This document shows positions 1 to 7,490 of a stretch of 64,000 bases of DNA, piece after piece; position 1 is the first letter of the stretch, and every line of letters begins with the position of its first letter. Below the pieces are notes generated by a model. The model worked only from the letters and a program-made list of their open reading frames with translations, searched no databases and was not told where the DNA came from. A program made the translations under genes and the position numbers. Source of the stretch: Kosakonia sp. SMBL-WEM22 (GTDB lineage Bacteria > Pseudomonadota > Gammaproteobacteria > Enterobacterales > Enterobacteriaceae); the NCBI RefSeq assembly GCF_014490785.1, contig NZ_CP051488.1, positions 1,488,001 through 1,552,000 on the forward strand, read 5' to 3'.

Positions 1-152
1 CGCATCGAGACCAGCACCGGAAACAGCACCCCGATAACCAGAAAATAGAGGATTGGCGCGCTCAGCCCAAGAAAGGTGGCGGCAATAACCGCGAAGAGCA
101 GCAGCAGGTGATAGGGGGAGTAGAACCACAGCGCTGTCGTTTGATAATTCAT
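1..152 (-). CDS. Unrecognised membrane protein, N-terminal part
   Basis: This is the first 50 codons of a protein that runs off the left edge. An ATG at 152 opens the frame and no stop is met. The residues are very hydrophobic: two segments, about residues 15-32 and 34-50, look like membrane helices, and the N-terminus holds several aromatic residues. I do not recognise the family. In E. coli this side of the Gln/Met/Leu tRNA operon is occupied by ubiF, so the neighbour here is different. It reads in the same direction as the tRNA operon, which ends in a terminator about 90 bp upstream of it. Confidence 0.55.
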   Translation of the reverse strand, partial: MNYQTTALWFYSPYHLLLLFAVIAATFLGLSAPILYFLVIGVLFPVLVSM

Positions 153-242
153 GAGGCGCACCCGACGGGAGGAAGATGGCTCAAATTAACATGCCATTCA
201 GGCGTTTAACAGCTACTGATTGTCAGGAGGCAAAAAACAAAA

Positions 243-270
243 AAGCCCGCCGAAGCGAGCTTTTTTGTTT
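243..270 (-). terminator. Terminator of the Gln/Met/Leu tRNA operon
   Basis: On the minus strand AGCTCGC-TTCG-GCGGGCT forms a short GC-rich hairpin with a stable tetraloop, followed by a run of T. It lies directly after the last tRNA of the operon. Confidence 0.8.
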
Positions 271-274
271 TGAT

Positions 275-349
275 TGGCTGGGGTACGAGGATTCGAACCT
301 CGGAATGGTGGAATCAGAATCCACTGCCTTACCGCTTGGCGATACCCCA
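275..349 (-). tRNA. glnX: tRNA-Gln (CTG)
   Basis: A 75-nt cloverleaf with encoded CCA, starting TGGGGTATCG and with anticodon CTG in the loop TTCTGAT. It is the last gene of the operon. The order matches E. coli metT-leuW-glnU-glnW-metU-glnV-glnX, so the symbol rests on position. Confidence 0.95.
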
Positions 350-383
350 AAAGTGCGCTTGCCGGAGCAGACGTCTTTGAAGT

Positions 384-458
384 TGGCTGGGGTACGAGGA
401 TTCGAACCTCGGAATGGTGGAATCAGAATCCACTGCCTTACCGCTTGGCGATACCCCA
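384..458 (-). tRNA. glnV: tRNA-Gln (CTG)
   Basis: A second 75-nt tRNA-Gln with anticodon CTG, identical in sequence to the copy at 275-349. CCA is encoded. It reads CAG codons. Confidence 0.95.
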
Positions 459-502
459 ACAAATCTTTTTCGGTTTAATGCCTGAGCATTACGCCTTGAA
501 TA

Positions 503-579
503 TGGTGGCTACGACGGGAATCGAACCTGTGACCCCAGCATTATGAGTGCTGTGCTCTAACCAGCTGAGCTACGTAGCC
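503..579 (-). tRNA. metU: tRNA-Met (CAT), elongator
   Basis: A 77-nt tRNA starting GGCTACGTAGC with anticodon CAT and encoded CCA. The sequence is the elongator type, not initiator. It is identical to the first gene of the operon at 913-989. Confidence 0.95.
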
Positions 580-607
580 AAATTTTACTGCTTACCCAGT
601 CATCGAC

Positions 608-682
608 TGGCTGGGGTACCTGGATTCGAACCAGGGAATGCCGGTATCAAAAACCGGTGCCTTACCGCTTGGCGATACCCCA
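608..682 (-). tRNA. glnW: tRNA-Gln (TTG)
   Basis: A 75-nt tRNA-Gln with anticodon TTG. It differs from the CTG copies mainly in the anticodon arm and T arm. CCA is encoded. Confidence 0.95.
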
Positions 683-720
683 ACGACTAACGCGTTAACA
701 CGCAGGAGTCGAAGAAGAGA

Positions 721-795
721 TGGCTGGGGTACCTGGATTCGAACCAGGGAATGCCGGTATCAAAAACCGGTGCCTTACCGCTTGGCGATACCCCA
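721..795 (-). tRNA. glnU: tRNA-Gln (TTG)
   Basis: A 75-nt tRNA-Gln with anticodon TTG, a duplicate of the copy at 608-682, with encoded CCA. Confidence 0.95.
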
Positions 796-818
796 TCCGT
801 GCAACGCTTCTTTGGGAA

Positions 819-903
819 TGGTGCGGGAGGCGAGACTTGAACTCGCACACCTTGCGGCGCCAGAACCTAAATCTGGTGCGTCTACCAATTTCGCCACTCC
901 CGC
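819..903 (-). tRNA. leuW: tRNA-Leu (TAG)
   Basis: An 85-nt class II tRNA with a long variable arm, starting GCGGGAGTGGCG, anticodon TAG and encoded CCA. It is second in the operon. Confidence 0.95.
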
Positions 904-912
904 AAAAAAAGA

Positions 913-989
913 TGGTGGCTACGACGGGAATCGAACCTGTGACCCCAGCATTATGAGTGCTGTGCTCTAACCAGCTGAGCTACGTAGCC
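913..989 (-). tRNA. metT: tRNA-Met (CAT), elongator
   Basis: A 77-nt elongator tRNA-Met, first gene of the seven-tRNA operon, about 40 nt downstream of a strong sigma70 promoter. Confidence 0.95.
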
Positions 990-1028
990 ATCTTTTTTTC
1001 GCGTTACCTTATCGGCGTTGCGGGGCGC

Positions 1029-1057
1029 ATTATGCGTATTGAGCCTGAGAGCGTCAA
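1029..1057 (-). promoter_or_regulatory. Sigma70 promoter of the tRNA operon
   Basis: On the minus strand TTGACG (1057-1052), a 17-bp spacer, then CATAAT (1034-1029). A GC-rich discriminator (GCGCCCCGC) follows. Such discriminators are typical of stable-RNA promoters under stringent and growth-rate control. Confidence 0.85.
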
Positions 1058-1162
1058 CACCTTTTTCATCGAAAATTGCTGGAATGTGACTGTTTGGTTA
1101 GGTTGCGAACAGCATGTTGCTTTATTCAACAAAAAACGATTTTCTGCGTGAAATCAGCCACA

Positions 1163-1192
1163 CAAAAACAACAGGCCCCGCAGGGCCTGTAT
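1163..1192 (-). terminator. Terminator downstream of asnB
   Basis: The minus strand reads ACAGGCCCTGCGGGGCCTGT followed by TGTTTTTG: a strong GC hairpin and a T run 17 nt after the asnB stop codon. Confidence 0.8.
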
Positions 1193-1208
1193 GCATAACC
1201 ATCGCTCA

Positions 1209-2873
1209 TCAGTAGGCCGACTGGTGCACACCGATAGCGCGGCCCGATGGATCGTTCATGGTTTTGAACGCTTCGTCCCACTCGAACGCTTTAGCCGAAG
1301 AGCAGGCCACGGATGGACCGCCCGGCACGCACTCGGCAGCGCTGGCTACCGGAAAGAGCTCTTCAAAGATTTCACGGTAGAGATAGGCCTCTTTCGAAGA
1401 CGGCGTGTTGTACGGGAAGCGATAGCTGGCAGTTTCCAGCTGCTGATCCGTCACCTGCTGCGCCGCCACCTCTTTCAGGGTATCGATCCAGCTGTAGCCT
1501 ACGCCGTCGGAGAACTGCTCTTTCTGACGCCAGGCCACGCTTGCCGGTAGGTAGGATTCAAAACATTCGCGCAGGATATGTTTTTCCATCTTACCGTTGC
1601 TGCCGCACATCTTATCCTGCGGGTTAATGCGCATCGCCACGTCGAGGAAGTTCTTATCGAGGAACGGTACGCGCGCTTCCACGCCCCAGGCAGACATCGC
1701 TTTGTTGGCGCGGGCGCAGTCAAACATATGCAGCGCCTGCAGTTTACGCACCGTCTCTTCGTGCAGCTCCTTCGCATCCGGCGCTTTATGGAAATAGAGA
1801 TAGCCGCCGAAGACTTCGTCAGAACCCTCACCAGAGAGCACCATTTTGATGCCCATCGCTTTGATTTTGCGTGACATCAGGTACATTGGCGTCGAAGCGC
1901 GAATGGTGGTGACGTCATAGGTTTCAATGTGATAGATCACATCGCGGATCGCATCCAGACCCTCCTGCACGGTGAAGTGAATTTCATGGTGCACGGTGCC
2001 AAGATGGTTCGCGACTTCCTGCGCCGCTTTCAGATCTGGTGCGCCCTTCAGGCCGACGGCGAAAGAGTGCAGCTGCGGCCACCAGGCTTCTGATTTCTCC
2101 TGATCTTCCACGCGGCGAGCGGCGAACTTTTTGGTGATTGCGGAGATAACGGAGGAGTCCAGCCCGCCGGAGAGCAGCACGCCGTACGGCACGTCGGACA
2201 TCAGGTGGCTCTTCACCGCATCTTCCAGCGCCTGGCGCAGCGCGTCTTTATCGGTAACGTTATCTTTTACAGCGTCATAGGAGAACCAGTCACGCTGATA
2301 GTAAGAGCGGATTTCACCCTCTTTGCTCCACAGATAGCTACCCGCCGGGAACTCTTTAATCGTGCGGCAGACCGGCACCAGCGCTTTCATTTCAGAGGCA
2401 ACATAGAGGTTGCCGTGCTCATCATGACCCATATAGAGCGGGATGATACCGATATGGTCACGGCCAATCAGATACGCATCCTGTTCACTGTCGTAAAGCA
2501 CGAAAGCAAACATGCCCTGCAATTCGTCGAGGAACGCTGGCCCTTTTTCCTGATAGAGGGCGAGGATTACTTCACAGTCGGATCCGGTCTGGAAGGCATA
2601 GCGGTCGCCGTATTCTGCGCGCAGCGCCTGGTGGTTATAAATTTCACCGTTAACGGCCAGCGCATGCGTTTTTTGTTCGTTATAGAGCGGCTGCGCACCG
2701 GCATTGACGTCGACAATTGACAGACGTTCATGAGCAAGAATCGCTTTATCACTGGCATAAACGCCGGACCAGTCCGGGCCGCGGTGGCGCATCAGACGGG
2801 ATAATTCGAGCGCTTTTTTACGCAATTCGCCTGCGTCGGTTTTGATATCCAGTACGCCAAAAATTGAACACAT
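1209..2873 (-). CDS. asnB: Asparagine synthetase B, glutamine-hydrolysing
   Basis: AsnB makes asparagine from aspartate, ATP and glutamine in the cytosol. The N-terminal class II glutaminase domain starts with Met-Cys-Ser-Ile-Phe-Gly; Cys2 becomes the N-terminal nucleophile after Met removal, which decides the start at 2873 over an in-frame ATG nine codons upstream. The C-terminal synthetase domain carries the ATP-pyrophosphatase loop SGGLDSS. The length of 554 aa equals E. coli AsnB and identity looks very high. The C-terminus ends SAY without the final Lys that I recall from E. coli. The gene stands alone between the tRNA promoter and the nag operon and has its own terminator. Confidence 0.97.
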   Translation of the reverse strand: MCSIFGVLDIKTDAGELRKKALELSRLMRHRGPDWSGVYASDKAILAHERLSIVDVNAGAQPLYNEQKTHALAVNGEIYNHQALRAEYGDRYAFQTGSDCEVILALYQEKGPAFLDELQGMFAFVLYDSEQDAYLIGRDHIGIIPLYMGHDEHGNLYVASEMKALVPVCRTIKEFPAGSYLWSKEGEIRSYYQRDWFSYDAVKDNVTDKDALRQALEDAVKSHLMSDVPYGVLLSGGLDSSVISAITKKFAARRVEDQEKSEAWWPQLHSFAVGLKGAPDLKAAQEVANHLGTVHHEIHFTVQEGLDAIRDVIYHIETYDVTTIRASTPMYLMSRKIKAMGIKMVLSGEGSDEVFGGYLYFHKAPDAKELHEETVRKLQALHMFDCARANKAMSAWGVEARVPFLDKNFLDVAMRINPQDKMCGSNGKMEKHILRECFESYLPASVAWRQKEQFSDGVGYSWIDTLKEVAAQQVTDQQLETASYRFPYNTPSSKEAYLYREIFEELFPVASAAECVPGGPSVACSSAKAFEWDEAFKTMNDPSGRAIGVHQSAY

Positions 2874-3098
2874 AGAGTTCTCCGTTAACCTTGAGGGCAT
2901 TGCTTTAATGTTGTGTGCTTGTAGCCAAAATGCCGCAAAAGACGGGCAGGGCGCAAGCCTTTTAGCGGCAGGAAATGAAAAAGTGCAACGGTAATTAATG
3001 AATGCTGAAAATTGCGTATATATTGCGCTGGATTATTGATGATTCTTCAAAATTAAACGGTATTTATTAGACGAAGCGAGTTTTTGGTAAAGCAAAAA

Positions 3099-3124
3099 TG
3101 AAAAACCACGCTCAAAGGCGTGGT
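3099..3124 (-). terminator. Terminator of the nagBACD (umpH) operon
   Basis: The minus strand reads ACCACGC-CTTTGA-GCGTGGT followed by TTTTCATTTTT, directly after the umpH stop codon. Confidence 0.75.
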
Positions 3125-3129
3125 TACGT

Positions 3130-3882
3130 TCAGATAACGTCAATTTCGGCGACCGAGGGGTAAATCCAGGATGGCCTGAACGGCATGCTGTCGATATCGT
3201 CCAGCCGCGAGACGCCGGAGAGCACCAGGATGGTCTCCAGACCGGCCTGGAAGCCAGCCAGGATATCGGTGCGCAGGTTATCGCCGACAATCACCGTCTG
3301 CTCCGAGTGTGCCTGCATGGTGTTCAGCGCGGCGCGAATGATCCACGGGCTCGGTTTGCCGACATAAAAGGGCTTGCGGCCGGAGATCTTCTCAATACCA
3401 GCGCAGAGCGCGCCGCAGGCGGGGTAGAAGCCGCGACCGTGCGTATCCGGGTTGGTAGCGATAAAACGTGCGCCATTGGCGACGAAGAAGGCCGCGCGGT
3501 GCATCATCTCCCAGTTGTAGGAGCGGGTTTCGCCGACGATCACGAAGTCCGGGTTGATGTCGGTAATGGTGAAGCCGGCTTTATAGAGCTCATGAATCAG
3601 CGCCCCTTCGCCGACGACATAGGCTTTTTTGCCCTCCTGGCGCTTGAGGAAGTCCGCCGTTGCCATCGCCGAGGTGTAAAAAACGCTGGCGGGCACATCA
3701 ATCCCCGCAGAGGCAAAGCGGTTAGCCAGATCCTGACCGGTCTGAGAAGGGTAGTTAGTCAGCAATACCAGCGGCATCTCTTTCTCAAGGATGCGGGTAA
3801 CAAACTCGGCGGCGCCAGGAACGGCAACGTTATCGTGCATCAGCACGCCATCAATATCGCAGATTACATTCTGAATGGTCAT
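3130..3882 (-). CDS. umpH: HAD-family UMP phosphatase UmpH (NagD)
   Basis: A 250-aa haloacid dehalogenase phosphatase of the NagD subfamily; the E. coli enzyme dephosphorylates UMP and other nucleotides. HAD motif I is the DIDGVL stretch with Asp9 and Asp11 as nucleophile and acid/base; motif II is in LLTNYPSQ; the magnesium-binding motif is GDNLRTDI near residue 200. A C2-type cap lies between. Length and sequence match E. coli UmpH almost residue for residue. It is the last gene of the nagBACD transcript, 42 nt after nagC, and is followed by a terminator. A link to amino-sugar use is by operon only. Confidence 0.95.
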   Translation of the reverse strand: MTIQNVICDIDGVLMHDNVAVPGAAEFVTRILEKEMPLVLLTNYPSQTGQDLANRFASAGIDVPASVFYTSAMATADFLKRQEGKKAYVVGEGALIHELYKAGFTITDINPDFVIVGETRSYNWEMMHRAAFFVANGARFIATNPDTHGRGFYPACGALCAGIEKISGRKPFYVGKPSPWIIRAALNTMQAHSEQTVIVGDNLRTDILAGFQAGLETILVLSGVSRLDDIDSMPFRPSWIYPSVAEIDVI

Positions 3883-3924
3883 GGAGTGTCCGGATAAAAA
3901 AATAAGTGTTAACTATAAACCCTG

Positions 3925-5145
3925 TCAGTTTTCCAGCAACCGCTGTAGCAGCAGGCCGTTCAGCATCGCCCGTTTCACCAGCGCGAAGGCGCCAATCGCA
4001 GAGCGGTGATCGAGTGTGGAGGGAACCACCGGCAGGTTTTTGCGAAACGCCTTCAGTGACTGCGTGTTGATACAGGCTTCAATGGCGGGCAGCAGAATTT
4101 TTTCCGCTTCAACAATCTCACCGGCGATAACCACTTTCTGTGGGTTGAAGAGGTTAATGGCGATAGCGATGGTTTTGCCGAGATGTCGTCCGACATACTC
4201 AATCACTTCGCAAGCCAGCGCATCGCCTTTGTTGGCGGCTTTGCAGATAGCCTTGATTGAGCAATCTTCCTCTTTCAGGCGGCTCTGATAACCCTGCTGT
4301 AACAGATGACGGACCCGCTGCTCAATGGCGGCATTGGCGGCAATGGTCTCAAGACAACCGAAGTTACCGCAGTGACAGCGCTCGCCGAGCGGCTCCACCT
4401 GCACGTGACCAATCTCGCCGACGTTGCCGTTGCGGCCGATGAAGATGCGGCCGCTGGAGATGATTCCCGCGCCGGTACCGCGGTGCACGCGCACCAGAAT
4501 GGAGTCTTCACAATCCTGGCTTGCGCCAAAATAGTGCTCGGCCAGCGCCAGGCTGCGGATATCGTGTCCGACAAAGCAGGTCAATTTGAAGCGTTTTTCC
4601 AGCGCGTCAACCAGCGCCCAGTTTTCCACCTGAATATGCGGCATATAGCGGATGACGCCGCTCTCCGGATCGACCAGCCCCGGCAAGATCACCGAAATGG
4701 CGATCAGCTCGCGGATTTTACGCTGGCTGGCGTCGATAAACTGGTTGATGGTGTTGAGCAGGGCGTGCTCCAGCGTCTCCTGGGTGCGCTCCGGCAGTGG
4801 ATAGTGCTCTTCGGCCAGCACCTTGCTGCTCAGATCGTAGAGCGTAAGGGTGGTGTCGTTGCGTCCAAGGCGCACGCCGATGGCCTGAAAATTGCGGGTT
4901 TCGGTAATGATGGAGATAGCGCGGCGGCCTCCGGTGGAGGCCTGCTGATCGACTTCTTTGATCAACCCGCGTTCAATTAGCTGACGCGTGATTTTGGTCA
5001 CGCTGGCGGGAGCAAGCTGGCTCTGCTCGGCAATCTGTATGCGTGAGATGGGGCCGTGTTGGTCAATCAGGCGGTAAACCGCCGCACTGTTAAGCTGTTT
5101 TACGAGGTCAACGTTACCAATTTGAGCTTGTCCGCCTGATGTCAT
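3925..5145 (-). CDS. nagC: NagC, ROK-family repressor of amino-sugar genes
   Basis: A 406-aa repressor whose inducer is N-acetylglucosamine-6-phosphate. The N-terminal winged helix-turn-helix covers about residues 15-75 (ISRIQIAEQSQLAPASVTKI). The rest is a ROK kinase-like domain with the zinc-binding signature GERCHCGNFGCLE near residue 250. It is the same length as E. coli NagC. The start is 9 nt downstream of the nagA stop, so it is co-transcribed. It should bind the two palindromes between nagB and nagE, and probably one upstream of chiP. Confidence 0.97.
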   Translation of the reverse strand: MTSGGQAQIGNVDLVKQLNSAAVYRLIDQHGPISRIQIAEQSQLAPASVTKITRQLIERGLIKEVDQQASTGGRRAISIITETRNFQAIGVRLGRNDTTLTLYDLSSKVLAEEHYPLPERTQETLEHALLNTINQFIDASQRKIRELIAISVILPGLVDPESGVIRYMPHIQVENWALVDALEKRFKLTCFVGHDIRSLALAEHYFGASQDCEDSILVRVHRGTGAGIISSGRIFIGRNGNVGEIGHVQVEPLGERCHCGNFGCLETIAANAAIEQRVRHLLQQGYQSRLKEEDCSIKAICKAANKGDALACEVIEYVGRHLGKTIAIAINLFNPQKVVIAGEIVEAEKILLPAIEACINTQSLKAFRKNLPVVPSTLDHRSAIGAFALVKRAMLNGLLLQRLLEN

Positions 5146-5154
5146 ACCGTCTCT

Positions 5155-6303
5155 TTATGCAGTGGCGACCTCGTTACCATTAACGATGGTCTTGATAATG
5201 TCATAATCACGCGTAAATGCGGTCAGGTTCGCCACCTTGCCAGCGGCGAGAGTGCCCAGCTTTTTGTCAACGCCAATGGCGCGAGCCGGGTAGAGCGTGG
5301 CCATACGCAGCGCTTCATCGAGCGCAATACCGACATGCTCGACCAGGTTACGCACCCCTTCGATCATCGTCAGGGCCGAGCCGCTCAGCGTTCCGTTTTC
5401 ATCTACGCATAACCCATTTCGGTAGTATATTGTTTTGCCAGCAAAAATGAACTGATCAATATCTGCACCTGCGGGCGCGGTAGCATCGGTGACCAAACAG
5501 AGCTTGTCTCCTTTCAGCCGCTTCGCATTGCGAATATTAACGTAGTCGACATGCAACCCGTCGGCAATCACGCCACAGTAAACATCTGTTTCATCAAGCA
5601 CTGCGCCCGCCAGACCCGGCTCGCGTCCAGTGATGTACGGCATAGCATTATAAAGATGGGTGGCGAAGGTGATACCGGCGCGGAAACCCGCTTTCGCCTC
5701 GTTCAGCGTGGCGTTCGAATGCCCAGCGGAAACCACAATCCCCGCGTCCGCCAGCTTGCGGATCACCTCGCAGCCTGCCACTTCGGGGGCTAAGGTGATT
5801 TTTGTGATCACATCCGCGTTTTGACATAAGAAATTGACCAGCGCCGCATCAGGTTTACGCACGAAGTCCGGATTGTGCGTCCCTTTTTTGATGATGTTGA
5901 GCCATGGCCCTTCCAGATGTAGGCCCAGCGCCTGGTTTGGGTATTTTGCGAGATAGTCACGCATCACCTGCACGCCCTGTTTCATCAGGTCATCGCTGGT
6001 AGTAATAAGCGTCGGCAGATAGCTGGTGCAGCCGGATTTTTCGTTAGCGCGCTGCATGATCTCCAGCGTCTCGATACTGACGGCTTCAGCCGTATCGTTA
6101 AACTGTACGCCGCCGCAGCCGTTGAGCTGCACATCAATAAAACCAGGGGCGAGGAGGGCACCATTCAGCGATCGCTGTTCAATATCCGCTGGCAGCTCAG
6201 CCTGTGGGCAGAGGCGTTCAATCAGGCCATCGGCTACAACAAGCGCATGGTCATCCAACATTTCATGGCCGGTGAAGATTCGGCAATGGGTTAAAGCATA
6301 CAT
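5155..6303 (-). CDS. nagA: N-acetylglucosamine-6-phosphate deacetylase
   Basis: A 382-aa amidohydrolase that removes acetate from GlcNAc-6-P to give glucosamine-6-P, and so also removes the NagC inducer. Visible metal and catalytic motifs are LHLEGPWLN (Glu ligand near 131), GHSNATL, FATHLYNAM and LVTDATAPAG with the catalytic Asp near 273. Length equals the E. coli protein. It sits 59 nt after nagB; that gap holds a hairpin that could tune nagB-to-nagA readthrough or mRNA stability. Confidence 0.97.
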   Translation of the reverse strand: MYALTHCRIFTGHEMLDDHALVVADGLIERLCPQAELPADIEQRSLNGALLAPGFIDVQLNGCGGVQFNDTAEAVSIETLEIMQRANEKSGCTSYLPTLITTSDDLMKQGVQVMRDYLAKYPNQALGLHLEGPWLNIIKKGTHNPDFVRKPDAALVNFLCQNADVITKITLAPEVAGCEVIRKLADAGIVVSAGHSNATLNEAKAGFRAGITFATHLYNAMPYITGREPGLAGAVLDETDVYCGVIADGLHVDYVNIRNAKRLKGDKLCLVTDATAPAGADIDQFIFAGKTIYYRNGLCVDENGTLSGSALTMIEGVRNLVEHVGIALDEALRMATLYPARAIGVDKKLGTLAAGKVANLTAFTRDYDIIKTIVNGNEVATA

Positions 6304-6328
6304 AACAACCCCCGGTTAACGATGAGTG

Positions 6329-6354
6329 CCGCTCCGCAGTTGTCTGCGAAGCGG
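6329..6354 (-). other. Hairpin between nagB and nagA
   Basis: CCGCTCCGCAG and CTGCGAAGCGG pair over 11 positions with one mismatch and a TTGT loop. No T run follows, so it looks like an intra-operon stem-loop and not a terminator. Confidence 0.5.
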
Positions 6355-6362
6355 AAACAAAC

Positions 6363-7163
6363 TTAAAGACCTTTAATATTTTCCGCTTCTAACTCATTGA
6401 AGTATTTCAGCGTTTTTACTTTCAGTTCCATTGTGGACGGCTCGTCGCAGACGATAACCGCTTTTGGATGCAGCTGCAGACAGCTGATGGTCCACATATG
6501 GTTAACGTTACCCTCAACGGCAGCCTGCAGCGCCTGCGCCTTGACGTTGCCCAGCACCAGAATCATCACCTCTTCCGCGTCGAGCAGCGTGCCGACGCCG
6601 ACGGTCAGGGCATATTTCGGCACCTGATTGACATCGCCGTCGAAGAAGCGCGAGTTCGCTATACGGGTATCATGGGTCAATGTTTTAATCCGGGTGCGCG
6701 ATGCCAGCGACGATGCCGGTTCGTTAAAGGCGATATGACCATCGTTGCCCACGCCGCCCATAAACAGGTGTATTTTGCCGTAAGCGCGAATTTTTTCTTC
6801 GTAACGGCGGCATTCTGCGTCAATATCGGGCGCGTTTCCATCGAGCAGGTTAATGTTTTCAGCCGGAATATCAACGTGATCGAAGAAATTACGGTGCATA
6901 AAGCTGTGGTAGCTCTCCGGGTGATCTTTCGGCAGGCCCACATATTCATCCATGTTGAAGGTCACAACATGCTTAAAGCTGACCTGGCCCGCTTTGTGCA
7001 TTTCAACCAAAGCTTTGTAGGCAGTAAGCGGTGTGCCGCCGGTTGGCAGGCCAAGTATGAAGGGGCGATCTGCGGTGGGATTAAATGCATTGATGCGGTT
7101 GACGATATGGCGGGCGGCCCATTTTCCGACCTGTTCTGCTGTCGCCAGGGGAATCAGTCTCAT
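6363..7163 (-). CDS. nagB: Glucosamine-6-phosphate deaminase
   Basis: A 266-aa enzyme converting glucosamine-6-P to fructose-6-P and ammonia, the last step before glycolysis. The catalytic residues known from E. coli are in place: Asp72 in FNMDEYVG, and Asp141, His143 and Glu148 in GNDGHIAFNEP. The length is identical to E. coli NagB, whose activity is allosterically raised by GlcNAc-6-P. It is the first gene of nagBACD and diverges from nagE across a 327-bp control region. Confidence 0.98.
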   Translation of the reverse strand: MRLIPLATAEQVGKWAARHIVNRINAFNPTADRPFILGLPTGGTPLTAYKALVEMHKAGQVSFKHVVTFNMDEYVGLPKDHPESYHSFMHRNFFDHVDIPAENINLLDGNAPDIDAECRRYEEKIRAYGKIHLFMGGVGNDGHIAFNEPASSLASRTRIKTLTHDTRIANSRFFDGDVNQVPKYALTVGVGTLLDAEEVMILVLGNVKAQALQAAVEGNVNHMWTISCLQLHPKAVIVCDEPSTMELKVKTLKYFNELEAENIKGL

Positions 7164-7262
7164 TGTTCACCTCAAAGTTTAATGAAAAGCACTGGCGGTG
7201 CGCCTTCTGGCTCAGCGTTAAGCGTAACCTGGTTTCGTCATAAGAAGGGAGCAATCCGCTTT

Positions 7263-7285
7263 GATATTTTTGATCTTAAAATAAG
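7263..7285. promoter_or_regulatory. NagC-type operator on the nagB side
   Basis: TATTTT, seven bases, AAAATA: a perfect dyad centred near 7274 inside an A/T-rich flank. This fits the NagC pattern of A/T half-sites around a 7-bp core. Its partner lies 94 bp away, close to nine helical turns, as needed for looping between nagB and nagE promoters. Confidence 0.65.
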
Positions 7286-7329
7286 TTTTTCGCCTTTGCC
7301 AGTATTGAGGAATAACGATGACGATAGTT

Positions 7330-7345
7330 AGTGATTTTTATCACA
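7330..7345. promoter_or_regulatory. CRP site between nagB and nagE
   Basis: AGTGATTTTTATCACA matches the CRP consensus TGTGA-N6-TCACA in nine of ten positions. It lies between the two NagC operators, as in E. coli, where CRP activates both divergent promoters. Confidence 0.7.
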
Positions 7346-7357
7346 GAAAAGGCGCGT

Positions 7358-7378
7358 TTAATTTGCGAGGCGAATTAA
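7358..7378. promoter_or_regulatory. NagC-type operator on the nagE side
   Basis: A 21-bp near-perfect dyad: TTAATT(T) on the left, (G)AATTAA on the right, core GCGAGGC, centre 7368. It resembles the high-affinity NagC box that represses nagE. Confidence 0.7.
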
Positions 7379-7490
7379 TTTTGCAGACACTTCGTTAGGT
7401 AGTGGAAAAATAAGCGTCAGTTCTGGGTTCGTTGCACAATAAAAAACAACTGTTTCAGTGGGCTCACGTTGAGCTCATAGGGGGAATAAA

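Noticed and set aside
176..970. Several short frames across the tRNA cluster
   Set aside because: They are translations through tRNA genes; the repeated peptides reflect the repeated tRNA-Gln and tRNA-Met sequences.
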